This document shows positions 8,646-18,029 of a stretch of 64,000 nt of DNA, one piece after another. The stretch covers positions 124,001 to 188,000 of the forward strand of contig NZ_CANMJB010000004.1 in the NCBI RefSeq assembly GCF_947498175.1, written 5' to 3'. A program made the position numbers and the translations under genes. This stretch comes from an uncultured Algimonas sp. Lineage in GTDB: Bacteria > Pseudomonadota > Alphaproteobacteria > Caulobacterales > Maricaulaceae. Below the pieces are notes generated by a model, which did not search any database, was not told the DNA's origin, and saw only the letters and a program-made list of their open reading frames with translations. Every line of letters starts with the position of its first letter. Position 1 is the first letter of the stretch.

Positions 8646-9650
8646 TTAGGGAAGAGGCTGGACCCGGTTCAGCCGCCCGGTCAGGCGCGAGGGACGCTTG
8701 ACGAGAACGGGCCAGAGGGCGCGGCTGCCCTTGGGGTAGGCGCGGCGGGTGCGGATCATGGCTGGCGCACCCCTGAGGCCGTGCCAGAGGCCGCGCGCGG
8801 TCGGCCGGAACCGCCCGGACCGGACCGCGCTCCAGAGCAGGAGCGCCAGATTGGCGGCCAGAGTGACCGGCAACAGACCGATCATCAGACCCAGCGGCAT
8901 GGATGAAAACCAGGTCCAGAGGCGGTTGCGCGTGCCGTGATAGACGGCGAAATCGGACGCCGTGCCGGTGATCCCGGAGCCGACATGGTGGACGACGGCG
9001 TCGTGGACTTGCACGGCCCGGCCGCCCAGCCGGCGCATCTTGAGCGCCAGATCGACATCCTCGTGATAGCAGAAGAAGCGTTCGTCGAACCCGCCGACGG
9101 CCTCGAACGCCTCGCGACGGTAGGCCGCAGCGGCGGCGCAGGGCCCGAAGACGGGAAAGTCTTCCGTAACGGTGCGCACAGCCTGGCCGTAGCCAGCCCG
9201 GTAGGCGACGCCGTAGATGGAATATTCGTCGCCCGTGCCGTCGAAGGTCGGCGCGGCTCCGGGGGGTCTGTCCGCTGTGATCTGCATCGAGCCGAGCATG
9301 GTGACGAAAGGATGCCGGGTCGTGGCGCGGTGCAGGGCGCGCAGCCAGTCGGGACGTGCGAACGCGTCGGGGTTCAGAGCCACGATCCAGTTGCCGCGTG
9401 CCCGCCGGGCCGCGAGATTGTTGCCCGCCGCAAAACCCAGATTTGCGCCCGCTTCGATGACCGTGAACCGTGCGTCCAGCTCCGGCAGGGTGGCCAGCGA
9501 TCCGTCCGTGCTGCCATTGTCCACGATGAAGGCTTCGAAACGGGTGAAATCCTGCGCGGCCAGCGCGGCGACGGCCCGGCGCAGATAGTCGCCGCCGTTG
9601 TAATTGACGATGATGACGGAAAAGAACGGAATGTCGGATGCGGTGTCGAT
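8646..9650 (-). CDS. Family 2 glycosyltransferase, apparently starting at ATC
   Basis: GT-A inverting glycosyltransferase resembling rhamnosyltransferases of cell-envelope polysaccharide assembly. The reading frame opens IPFFSVIIVNYNGGDYLRR, then IVDNGSTDGS, NLGFAAGNNLA, IVALNPDAFARPDWL (acceptor/metal region) and GGFDERFFCYHEDVDLALKMRRLGG. The C-terminus has one hydrophobic stretch (MPLGLMIGLLPVTLAANLALLLWSAV). The frame has an in-frame TAG just 3 codons before 9650 and no ATG, GTG or TTG before the first beta strand; an AGGAG followed by six bases and ATC at 9650 is the best start. Starting at the first internal ATG would delete the nucleotide-binding strand. First gene of the operon with the SDR and phoD. 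Confidence 0.88.
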   Translation of the reverse strand: MDTASDIPFFSVIIVNYNGGDYLRRAVAALAAQDFTRFEAFIVDNGSTDGSLATLPELDARFTVIEAGANLGFAAGNNLAARRARGNWIVALNPDAFARPDWLRALHRATTRHPFVTMLGSMQITADRPPGAAPTFDGTGDEYSIYGVAYRAGYGQAVRTVTEDFPVFGPCAAAAAYRREAFEAVGGFDERFFCYHEDVDLALKMRRLGGRAVQVHDAVVHHVGSGITGTASDFAVYHGTRNRLWTWFSSMPLGLMIGLLPVTLAANLALLLWSAVRSGRFRPTARGLWHGLRGAPAMIRTRRAYPKGSRALWPVLVKRPSRLTGRLNRVQPLP

Positions 9651-9710
9651 GGGGCGCTCCTAATCGCGCCGGTCGCGCGGCACAATCCCGCCCGTTCGAC
9701 ATGAGTCGGT

Positions 9711-9734
9711 GACATATAAAGGAATTGTTATGTC
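9711..9734. promoter_or_regulatory. Palindromic operator upstream of ahcY (SahR-type candidate)
   Basis: An AT-rich imperfect palindrome with outer arms GACATA and TATGTC and an inner ATAAAG/TTGTTA. It lies 54 bases before the ahcY start. The half-site pattern ATATAAAG resembles the motif reconstructed for SAH-responsive ArsR-type regulators of methionine-cycle genes in alphaproteobacteria. That link is from memory of the motif and not proven here. Confidence 0.5.
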
Positions 9735-9787
9735 TCGGGCGCTAGTCTATCAGGTCCGCACCTCCATCGATCGAAAGCTTTTCCGCC

Positions 9788-11197
9788 ATGAGCGCACACG
9801 ACTATGTCGTCAAAGACATTTCCCTCTCCGACTATGGTCGCAAGGAGCTCGACATCGCCGAGACCGAAATGCCGGGCCTGATGGCCCTGCGCGAGGAATT
9901 CGGCGAGAGCCAGCCTTTGGCTGGTGCGCGCATCGTCGGCTCGCTGCACATGACGATCCAGACCGCCGTGCTGATCGAGACACTGACGGCGCTGGGCGCG
10001 GATGTGCGTTGGGCGTCGTGCAACATCTTCTCGACGCAGGACCATGCGGCCGCCGCCATCGCGGCATCGGGCGTTCCGGTCTTCGCCATCAAGGGGCAGA
10101 CATTGGAAGAGCATTGGGACTATCTGGACAAGAGTTTCCTGTTCCCTGAGGGCGCGAACATCATTCTCGACGATGGCGGCGATGCGACATTGTATGTCCT
10201 GCTCGGCGCGCGGGTCGAAAACGGCGAACCGGAACTGATCGAAGGCGAGCCGGACTCCGAAGAGGAAGCCGCCATCTTCGCGCAGATCAAGAAGCGTATG
10301 AAAGCCTCGCCGGGCTGGTTCACCAAGACGCGCGACGACATTGTCGGCGTGTCCGAAGAAACCACGACGGGCGTTCATCGGCTCTATGAATTGCAGCGCG
10401 AAGGCCGTCTGCCGTTCCCCGCGATCAATGTGAATGACAGCGTCACCAAGTCGAAGTTCGACAACAAATATGGCTGCAAGGAAAGCCTCGTGGACGGCAT
10501 CCGCCGCGCGACCGACACGATGATGGCGGGCAAGACCGCTGTCGTGCTCGGCTACGGCGATGTTGGCAAGGGTTCAGCGGCCTCGCTTCGGGGTGCAGGC
10601 GCGCGCGTGAAAGTCACCGAAGTCGACCCGATCTGCGCGCTGCAAGCCGCGATGGACGGGTTCGAGGTCACGACGCTGGAAGACACGGTCAAGGACGCTG
10701 ACATCTTCGTCACCACGACCGGCAACAAGGACGTTATCCGTATCGAGCACATGCGCGAGATGAAGGACATGGCGATCGTGGGAAACATCGGCCACTTCGA
10801 CAACGAAATTCAGGTCGCCGCGCTGCAGAACCACCAATGGACCAACATCAAGGACCAGGTGGACATGATCACCTTCCCGGGCGGCAACCGCATGATCCTG
10901 TTGAGCCAAGGCCGCCTGCTGAACCTCGGCAATGCGACCGGCCACCCGTCCTTCGTGATGAGCGCGTCCTTCACCAATCAGGTGCTGGCGCAGATCGAAC
11001 TATGGGAAGATTCAAAGCGCGACACGCCGAAATACAAGAACGAAGTCTACATGCTGCCCAAGCATCTGGACGAGAAAGTCGCCCGTCTGCATCTGGAAAA
11101 GATCGGCGTGAAGCTGACCGAAATGTCCAAGGAACAGGCCGACTATATCGGCGTCCCGCAACAGGGCCCGTTCAAGCCGGAGCATTACCGCTACTAA
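9788..11197 (+). CDS. ahcY: Adenosylhomocysteinase (SAH hydrolase)
   Basis: Reversible hydrolysis of S-adenosylhomocysteine to adenosine and homocysteine, closing the methyl cycle; cytosolic, NAD-dependent tetramer. 469 residues, the usual bacterial length with the extra insert near 145-175. Seen: [33 protein letters not shown], the catalytic-region [18 protein letters not shown] site [12 protein letters not shown] (255-262), [23 protein letters not shown] and the C-terminal FKPEHYRY. It is directly followed by metK (97 bases), pairing SAH removal with SAM synthesis. A palindromic operator precedes it. Confidence 0.98.
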   Translation: MSAHDYVVKDISLSDYGRKELDIAETEMPGLMALREEFGESQPLAGARIVGSLHMTIQTAVLIETLTALGADVRWASCNIFSTQDHAAAAIAASGVPVFAIKGQTLEEHWDYLDKSFLFPEGANIILDDGGDATLYVLLGARVENGEPELIEGEPDSEEEAAIFAQIKKRMKASPGWFTKTRDDIVGVSEETTTGVHRLYELQREGRLPFPAINVNDSVTKSKFDNKYGCKESLVDGIRRATDTMMAGKTAVVLGYGDVGKGSAASLRGAGARVKVTEVDPICALQAAMDGFEVTTLEDTVKDADIFVTTTGNKDVIRIEHMREMKDMAIVGNIGHFDNEIQVAALQNHQWTNIKDQVDMITFPGGNRMILLSQGRLLNLGNATGHPSFVMSASFTNQVLAQIELWEDSKRDTPKYKNEVYMLPKHLDEKVARLHLEKIGVKLTEMSKEQADYIGVPQQGPFKPEHYRY

Positions 11198-11203
11198 AAA
11201 TGC

Positions 11204-11230
11204 CGACCCCGGCATTCATTGCCGGGGTCG
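11204..11230. other. Strong stem-loop between ahcY and metK
   Basis: A perfect ten-pair stem CGACCCCGGC / GCCGGGGTCG with a seven-base loop, starting six bases after the ahcY stop. No T-run follows on the plus strand, so it is not a canonical terminator for ahcY. It could stabilise the ahcY 3' end or be the first hairpin of a metK leader. Confidence 0.6.
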
Positions 11231-11294
11231 ATCCAAACCATCCAGGCCCTGATAAAAACAAAAAGCGCAGAGCCTTAAAATCCTGGAGCCCATC

Positions 11295-12494
11295 ATGAGC
11301 CGCCAATCCTACGAATTCACCTCCGAGTCCGTTTCCGAAGGCCATCCCGACAAGGTCAGCGACCGCATCTCGGACGAGATCGTCGACCTCTATTTCCGCG
11401 AAGCCCTCAAAGTCGGCATGGACCCGTGGCAGGTCCGCGTCGCGGCCGAGACCCTGACCACGACCAACACGGTCGTCATCGCCGGCGAAACGCGCGGTCC
11501 CGACACGATCACGCCCGACCGTATCGAAGCGCTGGCACGCGAAGCCATCAAGGATATCGGCTACGAACAGGACGGTTTCCACCACGAGACCTGCGATGTG
11601 CAGGTGCTGCTGCATCCGCAATCCGTCGACATCGCCCAAGGCGTGGATACGGGCACGGGCCTGCACGCCGAAGACGGGGCGGGCGACCAGGGCATCATGT
11701 TCGGCTATGCCAGCCTCGACGTGCCGGGCGCGCTCATGCCGGCGCCGGTCCATTACAGCCACAAGATTCTTGAACGGCTGGCCAAGGCGCGTAAGGAAGA
11801 AGGCCAGGACTGGCTCGGCCCGGACAGCAAGTCCCAGGTCACGGTGCAGTATCACAATGGCCGCCCCGTCGGCGCCAATGCCATTGTTCTCTCCACCCAG
11901 CATCTGGACGGAAACCTGACCTCGGCCGACATCCGCGAGCGTGTCCAACCCTATATCGAAGACGTGCTGCCCGTCGGCTGGATTTCCGACCAGACGGTCT
12001 GGCACATCAATCCGACCGGCAAGTTCGTGATCGGCGGGCCGGACGGAGACGCCGGCCTGACGGGCCGCAAGATCATCGTGGACACTTACGGCGGCATGGC
12101 GCCGCATGGGGGCGGTGCGTTCTCCGGCAAGGATCCGACGAAGGTGGACCGCTCGGCCGCCTATGCCACGCGCTATCTGGCCAAGAACCTGGTCGCGGCC
12201 GGAGTCGCGCCCTGGGTCGAGATCCAGGTCAGCTATGCCATCGGCGTGGCCGCGCCGACCTCGATCTACGTCAATGTGGACGACAACAACCCCGTCACGG
12301 GCGACCGGATCGAAACCATCATCCGCCAGGTCATGGACCTGACGCCGCGCGGCATCCGCACCCATCTGGACCTCAACAAGCCGATCTACGCGCCGACCGC
12401 CGCCTACGGCCATTTCGGCCGCGAGCCCGGACCGGACGGCGCGTTTTCGTGGGAGAAGACCGATCTGGTGGACGAGATCAAGGCGCGCCTCTAG
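11295..12494 (+). CDS. metK: S-adenosylmethionine synthetase
   Basis: Makes SAM from methionine and ATP. 399 residues, slightly longer than the E. coli enzyme, with the signatures [21 protein letters not shown] (8-28), [12 protein letters not shown] and the P-loop-like [19 protein letters not shown]. The ATG at 11295 follows CTGGAG. The 5-base sequence CCAGG at 11242-11246 can pair with CCTGG at 11282-11286, which would cover part of this ribosome binding site. Together with ahcY upstream it forms a SAM-cycle locus. Confidence 0.98.
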   Translation: MSRQSYEFTSESVSEGHPDKVSDRISDEIVDLYFREALKVGMDPWQVRVAAETLTTTNTVVIAGETRGPDTITPDRIEALAREAIKDIGYEQDGFHHETCDVQVLLHPQSVDIAQGVDTGTGLHAEDGAGDQGIMFGYASLDVPGALMPAPVHYSHKILERLAKARKEEGQDWLGPDSKSQVTVQYHNGRPVGANAIVLSTQHLDGNLTSADIRERVQPYIEDVLPVGWISDQTVWHINPTGKFVIGGPDGDAGLTGRKIIVDTYGGMAPHGGGAFSGKDPTKVDRSAAYATRYLAKNLVAAGVAPWVEIQVSYAIGVAAPTSIYVNVDDNNPVTGDRIETIIRQVMDLTPRGIRTHLDLNKPIYAPTAAYGHFGREPGPDGAFSWEKTDLVDEIKARL

Positions 12495-12589
12495 GCGCGT
12501 CTTCGCGGTCCGTTAACCGCGTCTTCCAACGCGGTCTTAGCGTTGTGCGGTTACCCCGTGGGACATTCGATCCTGTTGGAGACCCGATC

Positions 12590-13264
12590 ATGAAACGCCC
12601 CGACGCGACCGACCCGGCATCTTTCCGCTACCGCCTGCGCAAGCGGCGGTTCCGGCATGTAGAGCGCATCATCCGCAGCGTCGCCGCGGCGCAAGCCAAG
12701 GTGACGATCCTGGATGTCGGTGGGCGCCGGGATTATTGGGACTATCTGCCGGACGATCTGCGACCGATCGTGTCGATCACGCTCGTCAATTTCGAGGACG
12801 AACTGACGAATTTCGCGCAGAAGACGGACGGGCTGGACCTGACCACGGTCGTCGGCGACGGGTGCGACATGCCGCAATTCGCAGACGACAGCTTCGATAT
12901 CGTCCATTCCAACAGCGTGATCGAACATGTCGGCAGCCTCGCCAATATGGGCCGGTTCGCCGCCGAGACGCGCCGTATCGGCAAGCGCTATTATGTCCAG
13001 GCGCCCTATCTGTGGTTCCCGATCGAGCCGCATTACGGCGTACCGATCCTGGCCTGGCTGCCGCCGCCGACACGCGCGGCGATCACGCACAAGCACAAGG
13101 TCGGCTATTCCGACACGCCCATCCCCGATTACGGCGAGGCCTTGTTCGAAGCGGACTTCATCAACCTGCCGGACAAGACCCTGTTCCGGAAGCTGTTCCC
13201 GGACGCCGAACAGAAGCGCGAACGCTTCATCGGGCTGACGAAATCGCTCATCGCGGTGGGGTGA
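12590..13264 (+). CDS. Class I SAM-dependent methyltransferase
   Basis: 224 residues. Motif I is VTILDVGGRRDYWDYLP (about 40-56), motif II region VVGDGCDMPQFADDSFDIVHSNSVIEHVG and post-motif PYLWFPIEPHYGVPILAWLP. This is the methyltransferase type 11 pattern found for small-molecule or glycan methylation; the substrate is not evident. ATG at 12590 follows TTGGAGA at good spacing; a longer frame beginning inside metK is ignored. It stands alone between metK and rimM. Confidence 0.87.
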   Translation: MKRPDATDPASFRYRLRKRRFRHVERIIRSVAAAQAKVTILDVGGRRDYWDYLPDDLRPIVSITLVNFEDELTNFAQKTDGLDLTTVVGDGCDMPQFADDSFDIVHSNSVIEHVGSLANMGRFAAETRRIGKRYYVQAPYLWFPIEPHYGVPILAWLPPPTRAAITHKHKVGYSDTPIPDYGEALFEADFINLPDKTLFRKLFPDAEQKRERFIGLTKSLIAVG

Positions 13265-13315
13265 GACCGCAAAAGATGTCGCGCCCCGCGCGCCCATGCT
13301 GTAGCGGCCTGCCCC

Positions 13316-13849
13316 ATGTCCAAACCCCACCTCACCTGCGTCGGCGCCGTGGCGGGCGCGCACGGCGTCCACGGCAACATCAAGGTCAAGGCCTTCACCG
13401 CCGATCCGGCCGCGTTCGCGGCTTACGGGCCGTTGCTGGACGAACGCGGCGAGCGTCTTTTCACGCCCAAGACCGCCCGGCCGGTCGGCAAGTTCTTCTC
13501 GCTGTCCGTGACCGAAAAGTTCACCCGCGAACAGGTCGAAGCGATGAAATCGACCAAGCTCTACGTGCCGCGCGACGCGCTCCCGGAGCCGGAGGACGAG
13601 GAATACTACTATGCCGATCTGGTCGGTCTGACGGTCGAGGACCAGAACGGCGCGGTCGTGGGAGAGGTTCAGGCCGTGCATGAATTCGGCGCCGGCGACA
13701 CGCTGGAGATCAAGCCGCCATCGGGTCCGAGCTTCTATCACCCCTTCACGAAAGCCCATGCGCCGAGCGTCGATCTGGCCGCTGGACGCCTCGTCATTGT
13801 GCGCGAAGAGGCCGAGGAGGCCCGCGGCGATGGGGCGCCTCCGGAGTAG
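13316..13849 (+). CDS. rimM: Ribosome maturation factor RimM
   Basis: Assists assembly of the 30S head by binding ribosomal protein S19. The 177-residue protein has the N-terminal RimM barrel (CVGAVAGAHGVHGNIKVKAFTADP, 8-31) and the C-terminal PRC-like barrel (YYYADLVGLTVEDQNGAVVGEV, then FGAGDTLEIK). In most bacteria rimM lies between rpsP and trmD; here neither gene is adjacent, and an intrinsic terminator follows it directly. Confidence 0.95.
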   Translation: MSKPHLTCVGAVAGAHGVHGNIKVKAFTADPAAFAAYGPLLDERGERLFTPKTARPVGKFFSLSVTEKFTREQVEAMKSTKLYVPRDALPEPEDEEYYYADLVGLTVEDQNGAVVGEVQAVHEFGAGDTLEIKPPSGPSFYHPFTKAHAPSVDLAAGRLVIVREEAEEARGDGAPPE

Positions 13850-13851
13850 AG

Positions 13852-13875
13852 GCCTGCGCTGCGCGCAGGCATTTT
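13852..13875 (+). terminator. Intrinsic terminator after rimM
   Basis: Stem GCCTGCGC / GCGCAGGC with loop TGC, followed by ATTTT, two bases after the rimM stop. Confidence 0.75.
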
Positions 13876-13991
13876 GCAATGTCCCGTTTGCGGCTCTGCG
13901 GGGCGCCCCGATTTTGTCCATGAGCGAGAATTAACGCGTCTCCGTGCTTTCGCCCTGACAAGCGCGCCTTCGATGCGCTAGGCTGGCCGGG

Positions 13992-16280
13992 ATGAGCGTC
14001 AATCCCGATATCGTCACCACCCCGCCCAAACTGATGCGCGCCATCCGCGCGGCGATGGAAGGCACGGAGTCGGTCCAGGAACGGCTTGACGATTTCGTCA
14101 CCGCCATCACGTCGTCCATGCGGGTCAACGTGGCGTCGATCTACCTGCTGCGCCAGAAGGGCGATGTGGGCGGGGAGCTGGAACTGTCGGCCACCAAGGG
14201 TTTGAAACGCTCGTCGGTGCACCGCACGCGGCTCAAGCCCGGCGAAGGGCTGGTCGGCCATGTCGCGCTGACGGCGCGGCCCATCAATTTGGCCGACGCG
14301 CCGTCCCACCCGCTCTTTTCATACCGGCCGGAAACGGGCGAAGATCCCTACAAGTCCTTCCTCGCCGTGCCGATCCTGCGCGGCGGACGCACGCTCGGCG
14401 TGCTGGTCGTCCAAAGCAAGGAGGCGCGCACATTCTCCGAAGACGAGGTCGAGGACCTGCTGACGGTCGCCATGGTGCTGGCCGAAATCATCGTCGACGA
14501 CGAACGGATCGGCGGCAAGAAGGCGGCCCTGAAGGGCATCCAGCTGACCCAGACCAAACCGGAGACGATCTCCGGCAAGGCGTTCGCGCCAGGTCTGGCG
14601 CGCGGGCATGCCGTGCTGCACCGCCCGCCCGTCGCGCCGGCCAACCTGCTGGCGTCCAACATCGCGCAGGAAGAGCTGCGGCTCGAAGACGCGATCACCC
14701 GCCTGCGCGCCCATGTCGACGTCATGGTGTCGGGCGAAACCGCGACCCTGACGCGGGCGTCCAAGGAGATCTACGAAGTCTACCGCACCTTTGCCTATGA
14801 CCGCAAATGGGTCGGCCGCTTGCGTGAGGCCGTCCACTCCGGCCTGACCGCCGAAGCCGCCGTGGAACGCACCCGCAACGAGCAGCGCGCCCGCCTGATG
14901 AAGGTGCGCGACCCCTATATGCGCGCTCGGCTGGGCGATCTGGAAGACCTGGCCAACCGCATGCTGCGCCTGTTGTCGGGCGAAACGGCCGCCCCGCAGA
15001 TCCCCGACGATGCGGTGCTGTTCGCGCGCGATCTCGGCCCGGCCGAACTGCTCGACTACGATCACGACAAGCTCGCCGCGCTGGTGCTGGAGGAAGGCAC
15101 CATGTCGTCGCACACCTCGATCATCGCGCGCGCGTTGAGCTTGCCATTGGTGGGCCGCGCGGCCGGCGTGCTCGACCGGGTGGAGACGGGCGACGACGTG
15201 CTGGTCGATGCCGAAGAGGGGTATGTTCACTTGCGCCCGCTCGACACGCAGCTGGGCGGCTTCCAGATGCGGCTGAACATTCGCGGCGAGATGAGCCGCG
15301 CCTACGACCAGCTTCGCTTCCGCCGCGCGGTCACGCAATGCGGGACGGAAGTCGATCTGATGCTCAATGCCGGCCTGCTGGTCGATCTGCCGCAACTCGA
15401 TCAGGCGGGGGCGGACGGGATCGGGCTGTTCCGCACCGAATTCCAGTTCATGGTGTCCGATTTCATGCCGAGACTGAGTCAGCAGACGGACCTCTACCGC
15501 AAGGCGATCATCGCGGCGGGCGACCGGCCCGTCACCTTCCGCACGCTCGATCTCGGCGGCGACAAGATCCTGCCCTATATGGACCCCGTGCCCGAAGAGA
15601 ACCCGGCGATCGGATGGCGCGCCATCCGCATCGGCCTGGATCGTCCGGGCCTGATGCGGTACCAACTGCGCGCGCTGGTCGCGGCCGGGGCCGGACGGCA
15701 CTTGCGCGTCATGTTCCCCATGGTCACGACCGTGCAGGAAATGATCGATGCGCGCGCCCTGTTCGACCGCGAGATCGAACGCGCCAAGCGGCTGGGCCAG
15801 GAGCTGCCGGCCAAGGTCGAAGTCGGCGTGATGCTGGAAACGCCGGCGCTGGCCTGGCAGGTCAACCAGGTCTGCGACGTGGCGGATTTCGTCTCCGTCG
15901 GGGCGAACGATCTGATGCAGTTCTTCTTCGCCGCCGACCGCGACAATGCGCGCGTGGCCGACCGCTACGACCCGCTCTCGCCCGCCGCCCTGTCGATCCT
16001 GTCCTTCATCGCGGACGGCTGCCGGATCAATGATACACCGGTCTCCGTCTGCGGGGAGATCGCCGGACGTCCGCTGGAGGCGGCCTGCCTCGTCGCACTG
16101 GGCTTCGATACGCTGTCCATGCCGGTGACCGGGATCGGCCCGGTAAAAAGCGCGATCATGGCGCTGGATGCGAGGGCGCTGCGCGACCTCATCCTGCCCA
16201 ACATCAAGGTCACGACGCGCCTGTCGTCCTTGCGCGACACGGTGCGGGCGTTCTGTCTCGACACTGGCGTGCCCGTCTAG
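13992..16280 (+). CDS. ptsP: Phosphoenolpyruvate-protein phosphotransferase PtsP (EI-Ntr)
   Basis: Enzyme I of the nitrogen-related phosphotransferase relay; it takes phosphate from PEP and passes it to NPr. 762 residues: N-terminal GAF domain about 20-160 (VQERLDDFVTAITSSM ... VVQSKEARTFSEDEVEDLL), EI N-terminal domain, the phosphohistidine segment GTMSSHTSIIARAL near 370-383, and the PEP-binding barrel (LFRTEFQFM, RTLDLGGDKILPYM, SVGANDLMQFFFAADRDN, CGEIAGRP). The GAF domain distinguishes it from sugar-PTS enzyme I. A lipoprotein gene follows 38 bases downstream. Confidence 0.97.
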   Translation: MSVNPDIVTTPPKLMRAIRAAMEGTESVQERLDDFVTAITSSMRVNVASIYLLRQKGDVGGELELSATKGLKRSSVHRTRLKPGEGLVGHVALTARPINLADAPSHPLFSYRPETGEDPYKSFLAVPILRGGRTLGVLVVQSKEARTFSEDEVEDLLTVAMVLAEIIVDDERIGGKKAALKGIQLTQTKPETISGKAFAPGLARGHAVLHRPPVAPANLLASNIAQEELRLEDAITRLRAHVDVMVSGETATLTRASKEIYEVYRTFAYDRKWVGRLREAVHSGLTAEAAVERTRNEQRARLMKVRDPYMRARLGDLEDLANRMLRLLSGETAAPQIPDDAVLFARDLGPAELLDYDHDKLAALVLEEGTMSSHTSIIARALSLPLVGRAAGVLDRVETGDDVLVDAEEGYVHLRPLDTQLGGFQMRLNIRGEMSRAYDQLRFRRAVTQCGTEVDLMLNAGLLVDLPQLDQAGADGIGLFRTEFQFMVSDFMPRLSQQTDLYRKAIIAAGDRPVTFRTLDLGGDKILPYMDPVPEENPAIGWRAIRIGLDRPGLMRYQLRALVAAGAGRHLRVMFPMVTTVQEMIDARALFDREIERAKRLGQELPAKVEVGVMLETPALAWQVNQVCDVADFVSVGANDLMQFFFAADRDNARVADRYDPLSPAALSILSFIADGCRINDTPVSVCGEIAGRPLEAACLVALGFDTLSMPVTGIGPVKSAIMALDARALRDLILPNIKVTTRLSSLRDTVRAFCLDTGVPV

Positions 16281-16318
16281 AACGAAACTCCTCCGAGTTC
16301 CCGCGCGTAAGGATTCCC

Positions 16319-16867
16319 ATGACGTCTCAAACGATCCGGCCCCTGAAGTTCGCCTCCGTCCCAGGTCTTGCCTTGGCGCTGGCCATGGGCCTGGCCTCCT
16401 GCGGGGCAGAAGTCGAAGAGAGGCCGGACGCGGTGGAGCTCGCGACCCGGCCCGAAGCGCCTGTGATCGTTTCGACCGGTGATGCGCAGCCAGCGGCATC
16501 CGATGCGGCGGCGGCGATGGATGCCGACGGCCGCGTCGTCCTGACCGTGGACCGCCTTGTCTCCGAAGACGCGGCCTGCCTGCTGATGATCGACGTGGCC
16601 AACGGCACGGACGCGGCTGTCACCGCCGGGCTGTTCGCCTTCGACGTGACCGGCAACGGCGAAAGTTCAGGCGCGAACATGTTTCCGCAGACGGCCGGGC
16701 CCGGCACGGTCGCCACGGCGCAGATCATCCTGCCCGGCGCGGATTGCGCCAACGCACTGGCCATCGAAGGCGGGCAGATCAATTGTCGCGTCGTGGACAC
16801 GGGCGAGAGCTGCGTTGACATCACCGAACTGCGCGACGGAGCGATCGATTTCACAGCCGCCGACTGA
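16319..16867 (+). CDS. Putative lipoprotein of unknown function
   Basis: 182 residues with a lipoprotein signal: charged start, hydrophobic core (GLALALAMGL) and lipobox LASC near residue 28. The mature part is acidic and beta-rich, with three further Cys residues (AACLLMI, GADCAN, INCRV/ESCVDI). No family recognised. It follows ptsP closely and its last 53 bases overlap the FemAB-like frame downstream. Confidence 0.75.
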   Translation: MTSQTIRPLKFASVPGLALALAMGLASCGAEVEERPDAVELATRPEAPVIVSTGDAQPAASDAAAAMDADGRVVLTVDRLVSEDAACLLMIDVANGTDAAVTAGLFAFDVTGNGESSGANMFPQTAGPGTVATAQIILPGADCANALAIEGGQINCRVVDTGESCVDITELRDGAIDFTAAD

Positions 16868-18029
16868 TCCCGCGACGCAAGGCGCGGCGACGGCGCGACT
16901 GCTGCCGCGCATCGCGGACGTAGCGGCGGCCGATTGGGACGCGCTGATCCCGCCAGGTGCGCATCCTTTCCTGACCCACCGTTTCCTGCACGCGCTGGAA
17001 GCGTCCGGCTGCGCCGCGGCGGAGACCGGCTGGGCCCCGCGTCATGTCTGGGTGGAGGACGAAAACGGCGTGCCGCTCGCCGCCGCGCCGCTCTACGCCA
17101 AGATGCATAGCCAGGGCGAATATGTGTTCGACCATGGCTGGGCGGACGCGCTGGAACGGTCCGGACTGCCTTATTATCCCAAGCTGCAATGTTCTGTCCC
17201 GTTCACGCCCGCGACGGGTCCGCGCCTGCTGAGCCACAGCCTGGACGGAAGAATGGCCGCACTGGCGACGATGGTGCAGGCGGTCGATCAGCTCGACTGT
17301 TCCAGTGTGCATCTGACTTTCCTGACGGAGGCCGACCGCGCGGCCTGCGACGACGCCGGATTGCTCCACCGCACCGATCGGCAGTTCCATTTCGTCAATC
17401 GCGGCTACGCCGATTTCGACGCCTTCCTCGGCAGTCTGGCCTCGCGCAAACGCAAGAACATCCGCAAGGAACGCGCCCGCGCCCAGGACGGCGTGACGAT
17501 CCGGCGCCTGACGGGCGACGACCTGGAACCCCACCATTGGGATGCCTTCTACCGGTGCTATCTCGACACGGGGTCGCGCAAATGGGGACGGCCCTATCTG
17601 AACCGGGAGTTCTTCGCGCGCCTCCACGAGACCATGGCCGACGATGTGCTACTCGTCATGGCGTTCATGGACGACCAACCCGTCGCCGCCGCGCTCAATT
17701 TCATCGGCTCCGACGCGCTCTACGGCCGCTATTGGGGCGCGCTGGTCCACAAGCCCTTCCTGCATTTCGAGCTGAGCTACTACCAGGCGATCGACGCGGC
17801 GCTGGAGCGCGGCCTGCCGCGCGTCGAAGCGGGCGCGCAAGGCAAACACAAGCTCGCCCGCGGTTACAAGCCGGTCGCGACCCACAGCGCCCACTACATC
17901 GCCCATCCGGGCCTGCACGAGGCCATCGGCAACTATCTGGAGCGCGAACGCGCAGCGGTGGACTGGGACGTGAAAGCGTTGGAGCGACACGTGCCGTTCC
18001 GGAAAGGCGGCCACGCTTCGCGTGACTGA
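16815..18029 (+). CDS. FemAB/GNAT-like N-acyltransferase (DUF482 type)
   Basis: About 400 residues of the peptidogalycan-biosynthesis/DUF482 family, a double GNAT fold acting as an aminoacyl or acyl transferase; substrate unknown. Seen: ADWDALIPPGAHPFLTHRFLHALE near 35-60, ASRKRKNIRKERARAQ, WDAFYRCYLDTGSRKWGRPYLNREFF and the C-terminal FELSYYQAIDAALERGLPRVEAGAQGEH-like run (GAQGKHKLARGYKP). The start is uncertain. TTG at 16815 would overlap the lipoprotein by 53 bases; no ATG or GTG lies between it and the conserved LLPRIADVAAADWD. Confidence 0.85.
   Translation: MTSPNCATERSISQPPTDPATQGAATARLLPRIADVAAADWDALIPPGAHPFLTHRFLHALEASGCAAAETGWAPRHVWVEDENGVPLAAAPLYAKMHSQGEYVFDHGWADALERSGLPYYPKLQCSVPFTPATGPRLLSHSLDGRMAALATMVQAVDQLDCSSVHLTFLTEADRAACDDAGLLHRTDRQFHFVNRGYADFDAFLGSLASRKRKNIRKERARAQDGVTIRRLTGDDLEPHHWDAFYRCYLDTGSRKWGRPYLNREFFARLHETMADDVLLVMAFMDDQPVAAALNFIGSDALYGRYWGALVHKPFLHFELSYYQAIDAALERGLPRVEAGAQGKHKLARGYKPVATHSAHYIAHPGLHEAIGNYLERERAAVDWDVKALERHVPFRKGGHASRD

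Noticed and set aside
11204-11230. Rho-independent terminator after ahcY
   Set aside because: No T-run follows the hairpin on the coding strand.
11231-11294. SAM-II riboswitch before metK
   Set aside because: A GATAAA and a TTAAAA segment recall SAM-II, but the required P1 hairpin directly before them is missing.
14319-16499. 726-codon minus-strand frame over ptsP
   Set aside because: Antisense shadow of EI-Ntr with no recognisable domain.
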